From positions 54,064,964 to 54,128,963 of the forward strand of contig NC_080044.1 of NCBI RefSeq assembly GCF_012489685.1: a DNA stretch of 64,000 bases, written 5' to 3'. A model generated the notes under the pieces. It did no database searches, was not told where the DNA came from, and saw only the letters and a program-made list of their open reading frames with translations. The position numbers and the translations under genes are program-made. Of the stretch, positions 1 through 12,237 are shown one piece after another (the stretch's first letter is position 1; every line of letters starts with the position of its first letter). Source of the DNA: Lotus japonicus. Lineage: Eukaryota; Streptophyta; Magnoliopsida; Fabales; Fabaceae.

Positions 1-8
1 GTTTCAAC

Positions 9-3000
9 GTGGGTTTCGCGAATAGACCCCATTTTGTGTCAGCCTTTACAGAGGAGGTTCTCGAATCAGAACTTCCTCGAGGCTGGAAGGTCCCCAAATT
101 CACTAAGTTCTCGGGGGATTCAGGAGAGTCCACTGTAGAACACATAGCCAGGTACCAAATCGAAGCAGGAGACCTAGCCATCAATGAAAATTTAAAAATG
201 AAGTACTTCCCGAGTTCTTTAACCAAGAAAGCATTTACCTGGTTCACCACCCTCGCTCCTAGGTCAGTCCATACATGGGCTCAGTTGGAAAGAATTTTCC
301 ATGAACAGTTCTTTAGGGGAGAGTGCAAAGTAAGTTTGAAGGATCTGGCTAGTGTTAAAAGAAAGCCAGCAGAGTCTATTGATGATTACCTAAACAGGTT
401 TAGGATGCTTAAATCTCGATGTTTCACCCATGTCCCTGAACACGAGCTAGTTGTCTTAGCCGCTGGTGGTCTAGAGTATTCCATTAGAAAGAAAATCGAC
501 ACTCAGTATATTCGAGATATGTCTTTACTCGCAGATAGAGTGAGGCACATCGAATTACTAAAGGCCGAAAAGTCCGAGGAAAGGGCCAAGACTACTAAGT
601 GGCCAAAGAAGGAGAAGGTAGCGTACATAGACGCGGATTCAGTATGTCAAAATCCATGTGTCTATCGAGAAGTCCCTGCAGACGTCGATTTAAATGATGT
701 CAATCTGGCTGAACTTCAGCCAGGGGATCCTTATGTTTGTAAAGCATTGAAACCACGTGAAAACAAACTTGGGGAGGAAAACCCCAAGAACACGATTCCT
801 GCTGTGAAAACTTATACTTTTGATGTGACCAAATGTGATGCAATCTATGATATACTTGTGTCTGATGGTTTGCTTGTGGTCCCTAAAGACCAAAAACTTC
901 CTTCTCCTGAACAAAGGAAGGGGAAGAAATATTGCAAATATCACAACTTTTTTGGTCATTGGACCTCACAATGTGTTCGTTTCAGGGATCTTGTGCAGGG
1001 GGCATTGGACTCGGGAAGGCTCAAGTATGACGAAAAAGCCAAAAGCCAAATGAAGATTGACTCCGACCCACTGCAGGTAGCTGAAGCCAACTACGTGGAA
1101 CCTTTCTACATTGGCATGGTTGACATTTCTGAGAAGCTGAATCTGGGCCTGACACTCGATGAGGCAAAGGAGGAAAACACGGCTGTCGAAGAACCAGACG
1201 TCGTGAAAGAGGTGAGCCTAGAGGAGGTTTACCCCAAGGCAGGGGAAACTCTTGTCGAGTTTTTGTCACGAAGCAAAGATAGCGAGAAAGAGGTCATGCT
1301 TTGTCCTCGATGTAGTGCCGTTTTCGACAAGTCAGCAGCTAAAGCCTATCAAGATTCTGAGATGAAGAGGCATTACCAGAGCAAAATGCCTGTGTCTAGA
1401 AGGTTGAAGTATCCCCACGAGGAGTGGGTTGAGAGGGATCAAGAACTCGATGGCCACAAAGGCCAGAGGTCAAGAATCAAGGACAAGACTTATGTCCCTG
1501 ATGCTGGTTTGCCAAAGAATCAATGGTTTAGGCCAGCACCCCCAAGACCAAAACCATACCCCAAGTGGCAGAAAATCGACTTAGGCCAGGGGTCATCTTA
1601 CATCAACAATTCTCGTGTGTCGCGGAACTATTCCTATGGCTCTGGGAATTATTATGCTCCTGAGCAAATGACTAGAACTCAATTCAGACGTTTCCTGAGG
1701 AAAAGAAAAGCTGAGAGAGAAAGAGGTGGCAAGTTCCGTTCATTATGGGACATAAAGCCAGAAGACAACCCTCACAAGGAACCTAGTGTGGCGTCAATCA
1801 TCAACCAGCTCGACCATGCTATCAAACAGGGAACAGTTGTGCCCCCAAACCCGGCCAAAGAAAAAGGGAAAGATGTGGCTGAGGACGAGGATGAAGACAT
1901 GCTCGACGATTTCGATGATAGCGATGGGGAAGATCTCAACATCATCTGCATAGTGTCTATCTTACCCGCTGAATTCGACAGGATCTCGGAGGTCACCGAG
2001 AATGAAGAAGACTACTACGACGAGGAGGAGCCAGATGACAACCCCTTGTGCTACTACGTGATGCAAAAAGGATCCGTCGAAGACGAAAGAGCTATTTTCC
2101 AGAGGCCAACGGAGCAGATGAAAAGCCACTTGAAGCCGTTATTCGTTTGGGCCAAAGTCGACGAAAAAGGAGTCAATAAAGTTCTTGTCGACGGAGGGGC
2201 CACGATCAATTTAATGCCTAAGTTTATGCTCAAGAAGCTAGGCAAAACTGAAGCAGACTTAATCCCTCACGACATGGTCCTTTCCGACTAGGAAGGGAAG
2301 ACAGGTTCTTCTTTAGGAGCAATTATGATGAACATAACCGTAGGAACGGTGGCCCGTTCCACATTGTTCATCGTGGTGCCCTCAAAAGTCAACTACAACC
2401 TGCTATTGGGGAGAGAATGGATCCACGGCGTGGGGGCAGTGCCCTCAACTCTGCACCAACGTATTTCCATTTGGAAAGCAGATGGAGTCGTCGAGAACGT
2501 GCAAGCAGATCAGAGCTACTACTTAGCGGAGACAGGTTACGTCAGCAAGAAAAATTTCGAAAAGAGTTTAGCCACAATTGCTCCTCTAGACACAGTGGCC
2601 TCTCAATATTTCAACCCGTATTCGGAGTACTCGGTGACGTTGGATCCCATCAGGGGTTTAAACCTTAATGAAGCATACAAACCTGATGCCATGAGTGGAT
2701 GGCACAGCGATGAAGAAAAGGATGCCACAACTGAGTGGCAAAATGAGGTTAAAGATGATTAATTCGAGCTAGCTCGAATTTCGGCTTACGCAGCCGAAAA
2801 CAGAATAAGGACGGCCTTAGAGGCCGCAAGAATAGCCAAAGAAATGGCTACTGACGAAGCCAATGCCTCAATTCTTCCTGTCGAAATGACATCTCAGGAG
2901 GAGGCAAAAGCACAGAAGGATAACACGTGCATAAGGAAAAACGAGCAGAGTGTCGATGAATGCGAATTCGAGGACCTTTGCAATTTGAGGCTAAATTGCA

Positions 3001-3122
3001 TCTACGATGACGGCCCATTAGGCTTCGAAAAGCCAGTGGTCGACATGTCCAAGAAAATGGAAGCACAAGACCCTTTGGAAGAAGTGGACCTGGGTGATGG
3101 CTCAGAAAAGAGGCCAACATAA
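9..3122 (+). pseudogene. gag and protease part of the gypsy polyprotein, three nonsense codons
   Basis: The frame is open at the left edge, so the true gag start lies upstream; position 9 is only a GTG codon. Residues from about 20 to 160 form a retrotransposon gag domain, with the tracts LPRGWKVPKF and FFRGECKVSLKDL. Near 930-970 a C-x2-H-x4-H-x4-C zinc-knuckle-like motif is seen. At 2185-2225 is the aspartic protease motif VLVDGGATINLMP, where DGGA replaces the more usual DTGA or DSGA; LLGREWI follows at about 2403-2423. In-frame stops occur at 2289-2291 (TAG, inside protease), 2760-2762 (TAA) and 3120-3122 (TAA). The same frame continues through each with recognisable sequence, so these are point nonsense mutations. 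Full-length gag-pol translation is not possible from this copy. Confidence 0.88.
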
Positions 3123-4454
3123 ATCAGTGCTCTTATTGACCCAGAATTAAAGGATAAGATGGTGAAATTACTCAAGGAATTCAAAGACTGTTTCGCTTGG
3201 GATTACGATGAAATGCCTGGCCTCAGTCGAGAATTGGTGGAATTGAAGTTACCCATCAAAGAAGACAAGAAACCAGTCAAGCAATTACCCAGGAGGTTCC
3301 ATCCAGATGTGTTGGTAAAAATCAAGGAAGAAATTGAAAGGCTCCTTAGGTGTAAGTTTATCAGAACGGCTCGATATGTGGACTGGTTAGCCAACGTGGT
3401 TCCAGTGATCAAAAAGAACGGCAAGATGAGAGTTTGCATTGATTTTCGAGATCTTAACGCTGCCACTCCAAAAGACGAGTATCACATGCCTATTGCTGAA
3501 ATGATGGTGGATTCAGCTGCTGGTCATGAATACTTAAGCTTGTTGGATGGTTACTCAGGCTACAATCAAATCTTCATAGCAGAAGAGGATGTGTCGAAAA
3601 CAGCTTTTCGATGTCCTGGTGCCTTAGGGACATACGAGTGGGTGGTCATGCCATTCGGATTGAAAAACGCTGGCGCGACCTACCAAAGGGTAATGAATAT
3701 CATTTTTCATGATTTTATTGAAACTTTCATGCAGGCTTACATTGATGATATTGTGGTAAAGTCCCCATCAAGGGATGACCATTTATCTCATCTGAGGAAA
3801 TCCTTTGAGAGGATGAGGAAATATGGCTTAAAGATGAATCCCCTTAAATGTGCTTTTGGTGTTATTGCAGGTGATTTTTTGGGTTTTGTGGTGCACAAAA
3901 AGGGCATCAAGATCAACAAAAATAAAGCTAAAGCCATTCTCGACACAAGTCCACCAACCAGCAAGAAGCAACTACAATCGTTATTGGGGAAGATTAACTT
4001 CCTAAGGAGATTCATTACCAACCTCAGTGAAAAGACCAAGTCATTTTCTCCGCTTCTTCGACTAAAAAAGGAAGATGTGTTCCGCTGGGAGGCAGAGCAC
4101 CAAAAGGCATTCGATGAACTCAAGAAGTACTTGTCCAATCCACCTGTAATGGTACCACCCATCAAGGGGAGGCCAATGAAGCTGTATATTTCTGCCACAG
4201 ATGAAACCATCGGGAGCATGCTGGCTCAGGAAGATGAAGATGGCAACGAAAGAGCCATATTTTATTTAAGTAGGGTGTTAAATAGCGCAGAAACTCAATA
4301 CACTATGATCGAGAAATTGTGTCTATGCCTGTACTTCTCTTGTGTAAAGTTGAAATATTATATAAAGCCAATCGATGTAATGGTTTTTTCTCATTATGAT
4401 ATAATAAAGCACATGTTATCCAAACCAATCTTGCATAGTCGAATTGGTAAATGA
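3123..4454 (+). pseudogene. Reverse transcriptase and first RNase H of the gypsy element
   Basis: Same frame as gag. The reverse transcriptase shows DFRDLNAATPKDEY (about 3439-3480), LLDGYSGYNQI, PFGLKNAGATYQR and the catalytic YIDD box (about 3739-3750). The connection and first RNase H follow (KLYISATDETIGSMLAQ, AIFYLSRVL). The segment closes at an in-frame TGA at 4452-4454, at a point where related elements usually have a Trp codon before ALALTEY. That would be a TGG to TGA change, which is an inference from family knowledge. All key RT residues remain, so the domain itself looks intact between stops. Confidence 0.9.
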
Positions 4455-6329
4455 GCTTTGGCCCTAACCGAATATTCATTAACTTACACCCCATTAAAAG
4501 CGATTAAAGGGCAGGCGGTTGCTGATTTCTTGGCAGATCACACCATGCCTAGAGAGATCATAACCTATGTGGGCATACAGCCTTGGAAGTTATATTTCGA
4601 CGGTTCCAGCCATAAGAATGGAACTGGAATCGGGATGTTTATCATGTCCCCGCAGGGCATCCCCACTAAATTCAAATTTAGGATCAAGAGTAATTGCTCG
4701 AACAATGAGGTCGAGTATGAGGTACTGATATCAGGCCTCGAGATCTTGCTAGCTCTCGGGGCAAAGAATGTCGTCGTGAAAGGGGATTCTGAGTTGGTAG
4801 TAAAGCAGCTTACCAAAGAATACAAGTGCGTTAGTGAGCATCTAGCCAAATATTATGTGAAAGCAAGCAATTTGTTGGCTAAATTCGACGAAGCTGGAAT
4901 AGGACATGTTCCTAGAATAGAGAACCAAGAAGCCAATGAATTGGCGCAGATTGCTTCTGGGTATATGATAGATAGACTAAAGTTAACAGGGTTAATCAAG
5001 ATCAAAGAAAAACTGAGTCCTTCAGATCTCGACATTATGGTCATTGATAATCTAACTCCTGACGATTGGAGAAAGCCAATTGTCGAATACCTGCAGAACC
5101 CAGTGGGGTCAACTGATAGAAAAGTCAAGTATAGAGCTCTAAGTTACACCATTTTAGGCAACGAGTTGTTCAAAAAGAACGTCGACGGCACACTGTTGAA
5201 ATGCTTAAGCGAAGACGACGCATTTATAGCAGTATCAGCTGCTCACGATGGCCTGTGTGGTGCACACCAAGCAGGGGCCAAAATGAAATGGATTCTATTT
5301 AGACAAGGTTTGTATTGGCCAACTATCATGAAAAATTGCATCGAGTACGCAAAAGGTTGTCAAGATTGCCAAAAACACTCAGGAATCCAGCATGTGCCAG
5401 CTAGTGAATTGCACTCTATTATCAAGCCATGGCCTTTTAGGGGATGGGCAATAGACTTAATTGGCGAAATTCACCCAGCTTCATCAAAGCAGCACAAGTA
5501 TATCATTGTGGCAGTCGACTATTTCACTAAATGGGTCGAAGCCATCCCACTACAAAACGTAACACAGGAAACGGTGATCGAGTTCATACAAAACCACATT
5601 GTATATCGATTTGGATTGCCAGAGTCCATTACAACGGACCAAGGCACGATGTTTGTGGGACGCAAAGTGGCAGCCTTCGCAGAATCTTGGGGCATCAAGC
5701 TTTTAACCTCGACCCCTTACTACGCTCAGGCTAATGGCCAAGTAGAAGCAGCCAACAAAGTCCTAATAAGCTTGATCAAGAAGCATGTGGGTCGAAAACC
5801 AAAAAGCTGGCATGAATCTTTAAGCCAAGTCCTATAGGCTTACCGGAATTCACCAAGGGAAGCGACAGGAACGACGCCTTTTCGACTGGCCTATGGCCAA
5901 GAAGCCGTATTGCCCGCAGAGGTATACTTGCAATCATGTCGAATTCAAAGGCAAGAAGAAATCCCAAGCGACGTTTACTGGAATATGATGCTAGATGAAA
6001 TGGTCAACCTCGACGAAGAAAGGCTCTTGGCACTAGACGTCTTAACAAGGAAAAAGGATCGCATAGCTAAAGCATACAACAAAAAGGTTAGAGATCGATC
6101 TTTTATTACAGGGGATTATGTGTGGAAAGTTATTCTCCCAATGGATAAAAAGGATAGAGTTTATGGAAAATGGACCCCCAGTTGGGAAGGGCCATTTACA
6201 GTCGAGAAAACGTTACCCAATAATGCTTACGTGATTAAGGAATTGGGCAATCAGAGTCAATGTGTTACGATAAATGGCAAGTATTTAAAAGCATATAAGC
6301 CAATGTTGCACGAATGTAAAATCGAATGA
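4455..6329 (+). pseudogene. Second RNase H (aRH) and integrase of the gypsy element
   Basis: Continues in the same frame. A second RNase H lies at about 4580-4960: WKLYFDGSS, EVEYEVLISGLEILL, GDSELVVKQL and ENQEANELAQIAS. This dual RNase H is characteristic of Tat/Ogre elements. The integrase has an HHCC-type zinc site (AHDGLCGAHQ to CQDCQKH, about 5237-5375). Its catalytic core has D in WAIDLIGE, D in TTDQGTMF and E in QANGQVEAANK. An in-frame TAG at 5835-5837 falls where related elements have LWAYRNSP, so a TGG to TAG change is likely. The C-terminal part runs to the natural stop at 6327-6329 (GPFTVEKTLPNNAYVIKEL, then GKYLKAYKP). Confidence 0.9.
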
Positions 6330-6412
6330 AACATGAACGATAAAATTGCCAAATTATATTCATTAATCGAAAAACGTTACAAGTATGGCAAAATACAAGT
6401 AAAACTAGAAAC

Positions 6413-6886
6413 CTAAAAAGGAAAAATGGCTCTGTATCCGTCATATTTAGCTTGCATGGGTGCTAATCGACCCACCAGCGCCACCATTTGGCCCTCAAGT
6501 CGAGCCTTCTTTTGACGAGCAACCAGGTCTTCAAGGGAGGCTGCAAGAATCGCGACAACTGACTGAACAAGACCTTCAGGATCTTGCTGATCCAAAGAGG
6601 CCTGGAGAAAATTGAATTTCTCCCTCCACTCATCTATTTGGTGTTCTTGAAAGAACACCATTACTGAAAGTTCCCGGAACTCTTCAAACAGAGGCTTGGC
6701 CTCCAAGAGAAGCCCCTGGAACTCCTGAAGAGGAATTCTAACGCGCGCAACGATTGACCTATGAAGCAGTTGATCAATGAGCTCTAAAAGCTCATCAAGG
6801 CCAGCAGAGGAGTCATACAGGTTCTGGAAAAGGTTCTCTTGGAAAGCCAAGTCCTTGATACGACGAAGAATTAGTCTGCTATCCAT
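6413..6886 (-). CDS. Antisense ORF of the retrotransposon, 157 aa, unknown function
   Basis: Intact single-exon ORF on the strand opposite gag-pol, starting 83 bp beyond the gag-pol stop. The protein is predicted largely helical, Leu/Glu/Gln rich, without Cys motifs, signal peptide or membrane segment. Examples are LDELLELIDQLLHR, FQGLLLEAKPLFEEFREL and LAASLEDLVARQKKARLE. It may form a coiled coil. I do not recognise a family. A TATAAATG box lies about 91 bp upstream of the ATG (6977-6984), so it could be transcribed on its own. It could instead be a downstream part of the PMD gene lying on the same strand, but the separate TATA box and good ATG argue for a separate unit. Confidence 0.6.
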   Translation of the reverse strand: MDSRLILRRIKDLAFQENLFQNLYDSSAGLDELLELIDQLLHRSIVARVRIPLQEFQGLLLEAKPLFEEFRELSVMVFFQEHQIDEWREKFNFLQASLDQQDPEGLVQSVVAILAASLEDLVARQKKARLEGQMVALVGRLAPMQAKYDGYRAIFPF

Positions 6887-7405
6887 GGTGAAGAATGAAA
6901 GGTTCTTGGATCGCAGAAAGAAGGGAAGAATGGAAAGAAAATAGTTGCTATTGAAAGACGAGTAGAAAACTGCTTCATTTATAGTAGGGAAGTAACAAAC
7001 AGACGTATTAATGCAAGCATGCAGTTACCAAAGCGTCAGCCAAACACGGCAAGCCACGTCAACCACTACCACAAGTGAAGGAAGTTCTTGAGTCGTTGAA
7101 CAGAAACGTGATAAAAGCGTTATAAATTATCGTGGTTTTCCAAGAAACTTGGAAGCTGAAAGGTTAGATTAAGCACCAAGTTAAATGGTGAGGCTTAGCA
7201 ATTCAATGCAAGGAGTAATGTAGCGAAAGCTGATTCAACGATAAAATGCAAATCGAGAAATAAAGCATGTCGAGCATTGCCAATACAAAGTCATTCATTA
7301 ATTAGAAATCGAATAGAGTTACAGGATAGGAATGATTGTTACAAAGTTGGCAACAAATGCCATAATAGATCCATGGCCATTACAATAAAGCAACAATTAT
7401 GAAGC
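6887..7405. other. Spacer between the two antisense genes
   Basis: No coding sequence recognised. It holds the promoter region of the 157-aa antisense ORF and the presumed 3' UTR of the PMD gene, which lies upstream on the same minus strand. Confidence 0.5.
6977..6984 (-). promoter_or_regulatory. TATA box of the 157-aa antisense ORF
   Basis: The minus strand reads CTATAAATGA here, about 91 bp upstream of the ATG at 6886. The spacing fits a TATA box with a start site roughly 30 bp downstream and a 60-nt leader. Predicted from sequence only. Confidence 0.5.
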
Positions 7406-10400
7406 CTAAATTCTCGACTTGAAGGCTTCAAGCTGAACCCCAGCAGCAGCAATCCTACAATCCAAGCTTTGCTTCATACGCTGTTCTGCTGCTACTTCTT
7501 TAGAAAGTTGAGATGTCGAGAGCATCACGCTCGTGCACTCAGCAGCCAGCGCATTCAGTCGAGAATTCACAGCTGGGCCTTCATCAATCAACATAGCCTT
7601 TTGCTTCTCGAGTCTGGCTACCTCCCTGTGAAGCTCATCCAGTCGAGCATCAACACTCGACAACTCAGCTGCAATGAGAGTCCTCCTAGCAGTCAGCTTG
7701 AGAGCCTCTTCTTTTGCGGGCAATAGGCCATTGGTATTGGAAACCACTTGTGCCTTTTTAGTTTCAATAGATTGCTCCACTGCAATGGCTTTGTCAAGCG
7801 TGGCCACAACATCGACCACGAGAGTTTGCAATTCGACGAGAGCATCTGCCTGAATTTGATCAAGTTGTTGGCTTAAGAGGAAGGCAAGCAGTTCTTTCAC
7901 TTCTTGGCCTAATTGAGGAGTGACTCGGACACTGCCAATGAAGCCAGTATCGAAAACCAGCCCTTTTAACTTAACAAGAGCCGCTTCAATCCGGCTATCA
8001 TCAGGCACTCCACCAGACTGAGCAGTCTCAGCAATTTCAGCTTGGCGCGGCGGAGACTCGAGATCCAAAGTACCATCAAAGAAGCTCTGGAAGATAGAAA
8101 GAGGATCCTCGACCAAAAGAGCACTGAGCCTTTCACTAGAAGTATGAGAAGAAGCAGCCGTCTTAGAAGAAGCTGAACCTCCCTTAGCATGAGGTGAGAT
8201 CAAAGCGGCTCTAGCATCTTGTTGAAATCGCTGAGGAGAAAGTCGAGGCTGTTGAGGGGAAGTTTGAAGCTGTCGAGGAGAAGGTTCGGAATGAGCAGAG
8301 GCCAGAACATCAGCCTTGGGTGGGGGCATTACGCCAATCACTTGGTCAGGCTGAATGATTGGATCCTCACCACCCTGCACTTCATCTTGCGGCATGCTTT
8401 CTTCACGAGCAGGGGAAGGCAGGTTCTGCATATCCTGTGGAGGAAAATTAGAAAGGTTATCTCGACATTCTTTGGTATAATAGGGTTCACAACCAGGATG
8501 TTGCCAAGCAATTGGTTTCGAGTTAAAATAGAATGTCAGTTTGTCCCACACAGGGTCTGACTCAGTAGAGTCTAAACTCGAGCTAGAGGACTCTAAACCG
8601 CTTGAAGAACTAGATAGGGCAATTGGCGGAGGTTTAGAAGAAAACCACGTGGCCCGAGGTACAGCCATTTTAGACATGCCAACCCTCTGAAGAATCAAAG
8701 TAAAAATGATTGAGAAAGAGGAAAAGGAAGCAAATTGAAACAAGATGTGAGCTAATGATTCACCTTAGGGCCAGATGCTCTGAGGGGACTGGAACTGGTT
8801 GAACTCTTAGAATGGTGGGAAGAGGAGCTGCCAGATTTGCGACTAGACCTTTTCCCGGAGGTCTTCTTGGCTTGAGCCATCTCGACAGGAATTGGTGTAG
8901 TACCTTGAAGCAGAGGATTAGAAGCCTGCTCATCAACACCTTGTTCAACACCTTGTTGCACTTCCTCACGTTGACTGGCTGATTTAGCCGGGGAGGGATT
9001 TCCCACAGAAGATTCACCAGCGCCTTTAGCCCTCTTTTGGCTCGCAGAAGTAGTTGGGGTGGCTCCCCGTTTTCGACTCTGAAACAAAAGCAAATGATCA
9101 CAAAGATATACACGTCGAGTAAAAGTCAGAGTTTCACAAGGTTCAGTATTACCTTAGGAATCTTGAGCTTATCAGCCAAGGCAACATCATCATCATCATC
9201 ATCCTCCACTTCGACAATCGCAGAGGCCACCCGAGGAGAAGCCTGAGGGGTCGGTCGAGGAATTGGTTCAGCTACAAAAAGAAAACAAAGGAGGATTAAG
9301 CCATAAATATCGCAAAGATGCCAGGTCGAAATGATTACCTTGACCAATAAGCGATTTTATCGATATGTGGTTGAAGATTTCAACCGGCACATGGAGAGGA
9401 TAATTCCATAGGTAACGCTTGGTCCAGGTCACCCGCTTCCGAGGGGGCAGTGCACTGTGGTAAAAGTTTTTGATACTTACATGATCAACCCACTTAGGAA
9501 GCACTACCGGAAAAGCCAAAGCATACTTACAAGTAGGCAGTGGTGGGAACCTAAAGCCAGTTTTTCGAATAATAAAAGAAAGGCCGTCCTCATCAGAAGG
9601 AAGGCTCAATCGGGTTTTCTTGGCTTTAGCTTCCCACATTCGCCTGAGAACTTGAGCTGCTTTGGCAACCGTTTCCTGAAGTCGAGGACCCGGAAAGTAC
9701 ACTACACCGAAGAATTGTTGAAAAGCGTTGATCTCAGATGTATGCATACCTTTGGTTTTCTTTGGGGCCTGCCTCTGCAAAAGAAAAACGTTTGTTATGC
9801 GCTGGAAGCAATCCTCAATTGGCGTCGAAATATCATGCCAATAAGCAGACCACCACGCCTTAAACGCCTGGGTGACGTAAAAGGATGGAGTGAAACTGAA
9901 AGGACTAAGACCAAGTAGCTCCTCATTGTTATAGTAACCAATGGTAGTGTCGAAAACACTACGTTTGGTGATGGTACCAGGATAGAGGATGAGGGATTTG
10001 TCGAACAAGGTATTGGGCAAATCTTGACTCAGCCCAAACTGTCGAGACACAAGCTGAGGATTGTAACCGCAAAGAGTAAAATCATTACTGGCGAAGTTGA
10101 TGGTTAACACCCTGGGAGACAATATAGTCTGCCAAAGCTCGACTTGGTGTTGAGAAAGGTTCTCCGAACCGGGAAGATTAGGATATGAATTCCTTAGCCA
10201 CCGAGGGCCGTAAGAGGGTTTGTGATACGGTGCAAAGCTCGAGCGGAAACGTTTCAGCTCGAAAAACATGGTGAAATACTTCTTAAAGTCAAACTCGAAC
10301 GTGGAGGCATCATAAGGAGGGGTGAGAGCTTCAAGCCTGAAAGCGTCGATCCTTGTGTTAGACACCACAGGAGGAGAGTTCTTGGCTGGAAGAGATGGTT

Positions 10401-11367
10401 TGAAAACCGCATTCATCCAAAGCTGAAGAAGCCAGAAAGGACCAGCTGCATTCAAAGACGCCACCTTAGGATCTCGAATATCGGCGATTGCTTCATTGAT
10501 CATTTGGTAGAGATTACCGAGCACGAGCCTAGCCATGGCGATAATTCGACCCTCGTGCAACAGATTGGCTAAAGGAAGGAGTTTAGCCGGAATCCTCAAA
10601 GATTTGGTGCAGAACACATAGGCAGAAAGCCAATACAGTAGAAACGCGACATGCTCAGCATCGGAGACTTCACCATTCTCGACATAATGATCTTTAATAA
10701 ACTTTCTGAAAGCAATGTTATCTGTCGGAATGGCGATAGGATCAGTGGGAGCAGCAGAAGAATGATAATCGTCACCCACCACCCAAAGGCCAGTGATGGC
10801 AGCAACATCGAGAAGAGTAGGAGAAAGCATCCCAAAGGGGACATGAAAGCTATTGGTGGACCGCTCCCAAAAGAAAAGAGAACTCAGAAGCATGGCAGGG
10901 TTGTAAGTAATCGGCGACCTCGACAACTGGATGAGGTCGAAAATGCCAGTCACTTTCCAATGCCCAGACTTACTGGCCTCCACCCTGTTGAGCCATCTCA
11001 GATAGGCTCCTTCACCAGCAGATGGGTTAGGAGGCGCAGACCTGAAAGCCCTTTTGGGATCTTTCAGAAAAGGGAAGCGGTAAGAAGGTTGGAATGCAAA
11101 AATGAGCTCATCCCCACGAATGCTGGGGTGAAAATGCTCGTAGTCCTCAGGGAGACTGTTAGGCCTGCCCTTCTTCGCCTTCTTCAAAGGGCCCAAAATG
11201 GCACGTAAATTGCCATTCACAGAAATAGGAATAAATACCTGGGATTTCAAGATAGCCCGTTTCTCCACGTCATACGGCGGATCTGGAATGGGAGTGCGCT
11301 TGGCTTCATTCATCTCACAAGCAGCAGCCAAAGGGATGACATTGTCAGAACCAGAACCAGAAGCCAT
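7406..11367 (-). CDS. Antisense PMD-domain gene carried by the retrotransposon, four exons, 1,247 aa
   Basis: Spliced model, minus strand: exons 11367-9339, 9271-9153, 9078-8764 and 8686-7406. The introns of 67, 74 and 77 bp are all GT-AG and phases match. Total 3,744 coding bases including the stop, without any nonsense codon. Exon 1 (676 aa) contains a plant mobile domain: the tract FFWERSTNSFHVPFG followed by SPTLLDVAAITGL is typical of PMD proteins (PF10536, the MAIN/MAIL family and its transposon-borne relatives). Exon 2 encodes an acidic stretch with six Asp. Exon 3 is basic and Ser-rich (KKTSGKRSSRKSG, SQKRAKG), possibly a nuclear signal. Exon 4 ends in a long coiled coil from about residue 1120. 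The start MASGSGSDN was chosen over the upstream in-frame ATG at 11430 because it is nearest the usual family beginning. A TATA box lies at 11525-11532. Function unknown. Confidence 0.72.
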
Positions 11368-11524
11368 GGAAATGTTCAGAGAATACACCGGGAAAACAGA
11401 AACCAAACGATGGAAGGCGGTCACAAGCAAAATCAGGCAAAAGTTTGAGTGTTCGAAAGCTTGAGGATTTGAAAGCGTGAGTGATTGAAAGAACGGTAAA
11501 GCTTGAAGAAGGCCAACAATGGCG

Positions 11525-11532
11525 TATTTATA
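11525..11532 (-). promoter_or_regulatory. TATA box of the antisense PMD gene
   Basis: The minus strand reads CCTATAAATACG, about 158 bp upstream of the chosen ATG. With a start site about 30 bp downstream, the leader would be near 125 nt. It lies inside the element, 335 bp before the 3' LTR, so the gene has a promoter separate from the LTR. Confidence 0.55.
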
Positions 11533-12229
11533 GGCAAGCGAATAGTCGGACGTGAAGCTGCATTACAGGGTGATGCATAAATTTTTTGAAATCCAACGGT
11601 TATTTTATTATATAACCGCAAACCCTAATGAAAAGGCTAGGAAAAGGCCATGATTACTCTAAAGTAGAGACGGCACACGGCAGACGAGGTCAGACGTCAA
11701 AGCCTCTGATTGGAGCAAAAGTCAAACGATTGGATCTCTGATGGGACTTGAAATCAGAAAAGGAAAAGTCGCGAACAGCCGTCAAGCTCCGTCGAAATGC
11801 ACGGGCGAAAAATGCTTGATCTCTCCAAGGACTGGTAGTCGAGAATCAACATTTTTGGGGGGCATCTGTTGGCCCAATATTTTGGCCCAAGAAAGAAAAA
11901 CGCATTCAGCCCAAAACTCTCGAGGAAGTCGAATTCTGACTAAAGAAAGGAAGAGGAAGTTGCACCAAGTTAATGGGGCGGCAAAACTCGACAACAACAA
12001 TTACTGCTAAACACAGGCACATGTAACACGTGCCACATTGACCAAGTCAAATTCCCCCCACGATGGTCGAAAACATGGCCAGGAAACGGTTGGAGCAGTT
12101 GAAGCACACGATCTCCACCACCATGCGCAGAACTTCCGGAGCAAGCATCAGATCGTGGGAGAAACCAGACCCACTAACCTATCCACTGAGAAAAAAAAAA
12201 CCGTCAAGGACACGCAGAGCACGAAACTC

Positions 12230-12237
12230 TATAAATA
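12230..12237 (+). promoter_or_regulatory. LTR TATA box
   Basis: CTATAAATAGG in the LTR, in gag-pol orientation; in the 5' copy of the LTR it would drive the genomic RNA. Confidence 0.65.

Noticed and set aside
9457..11464. Plus-strand ORFs of 80-185 codons across the PMD exon
   Set aside because: They overlap the 2-kb minus-strand PMD exon, which has clear family motifs, and lack motifs themselves.
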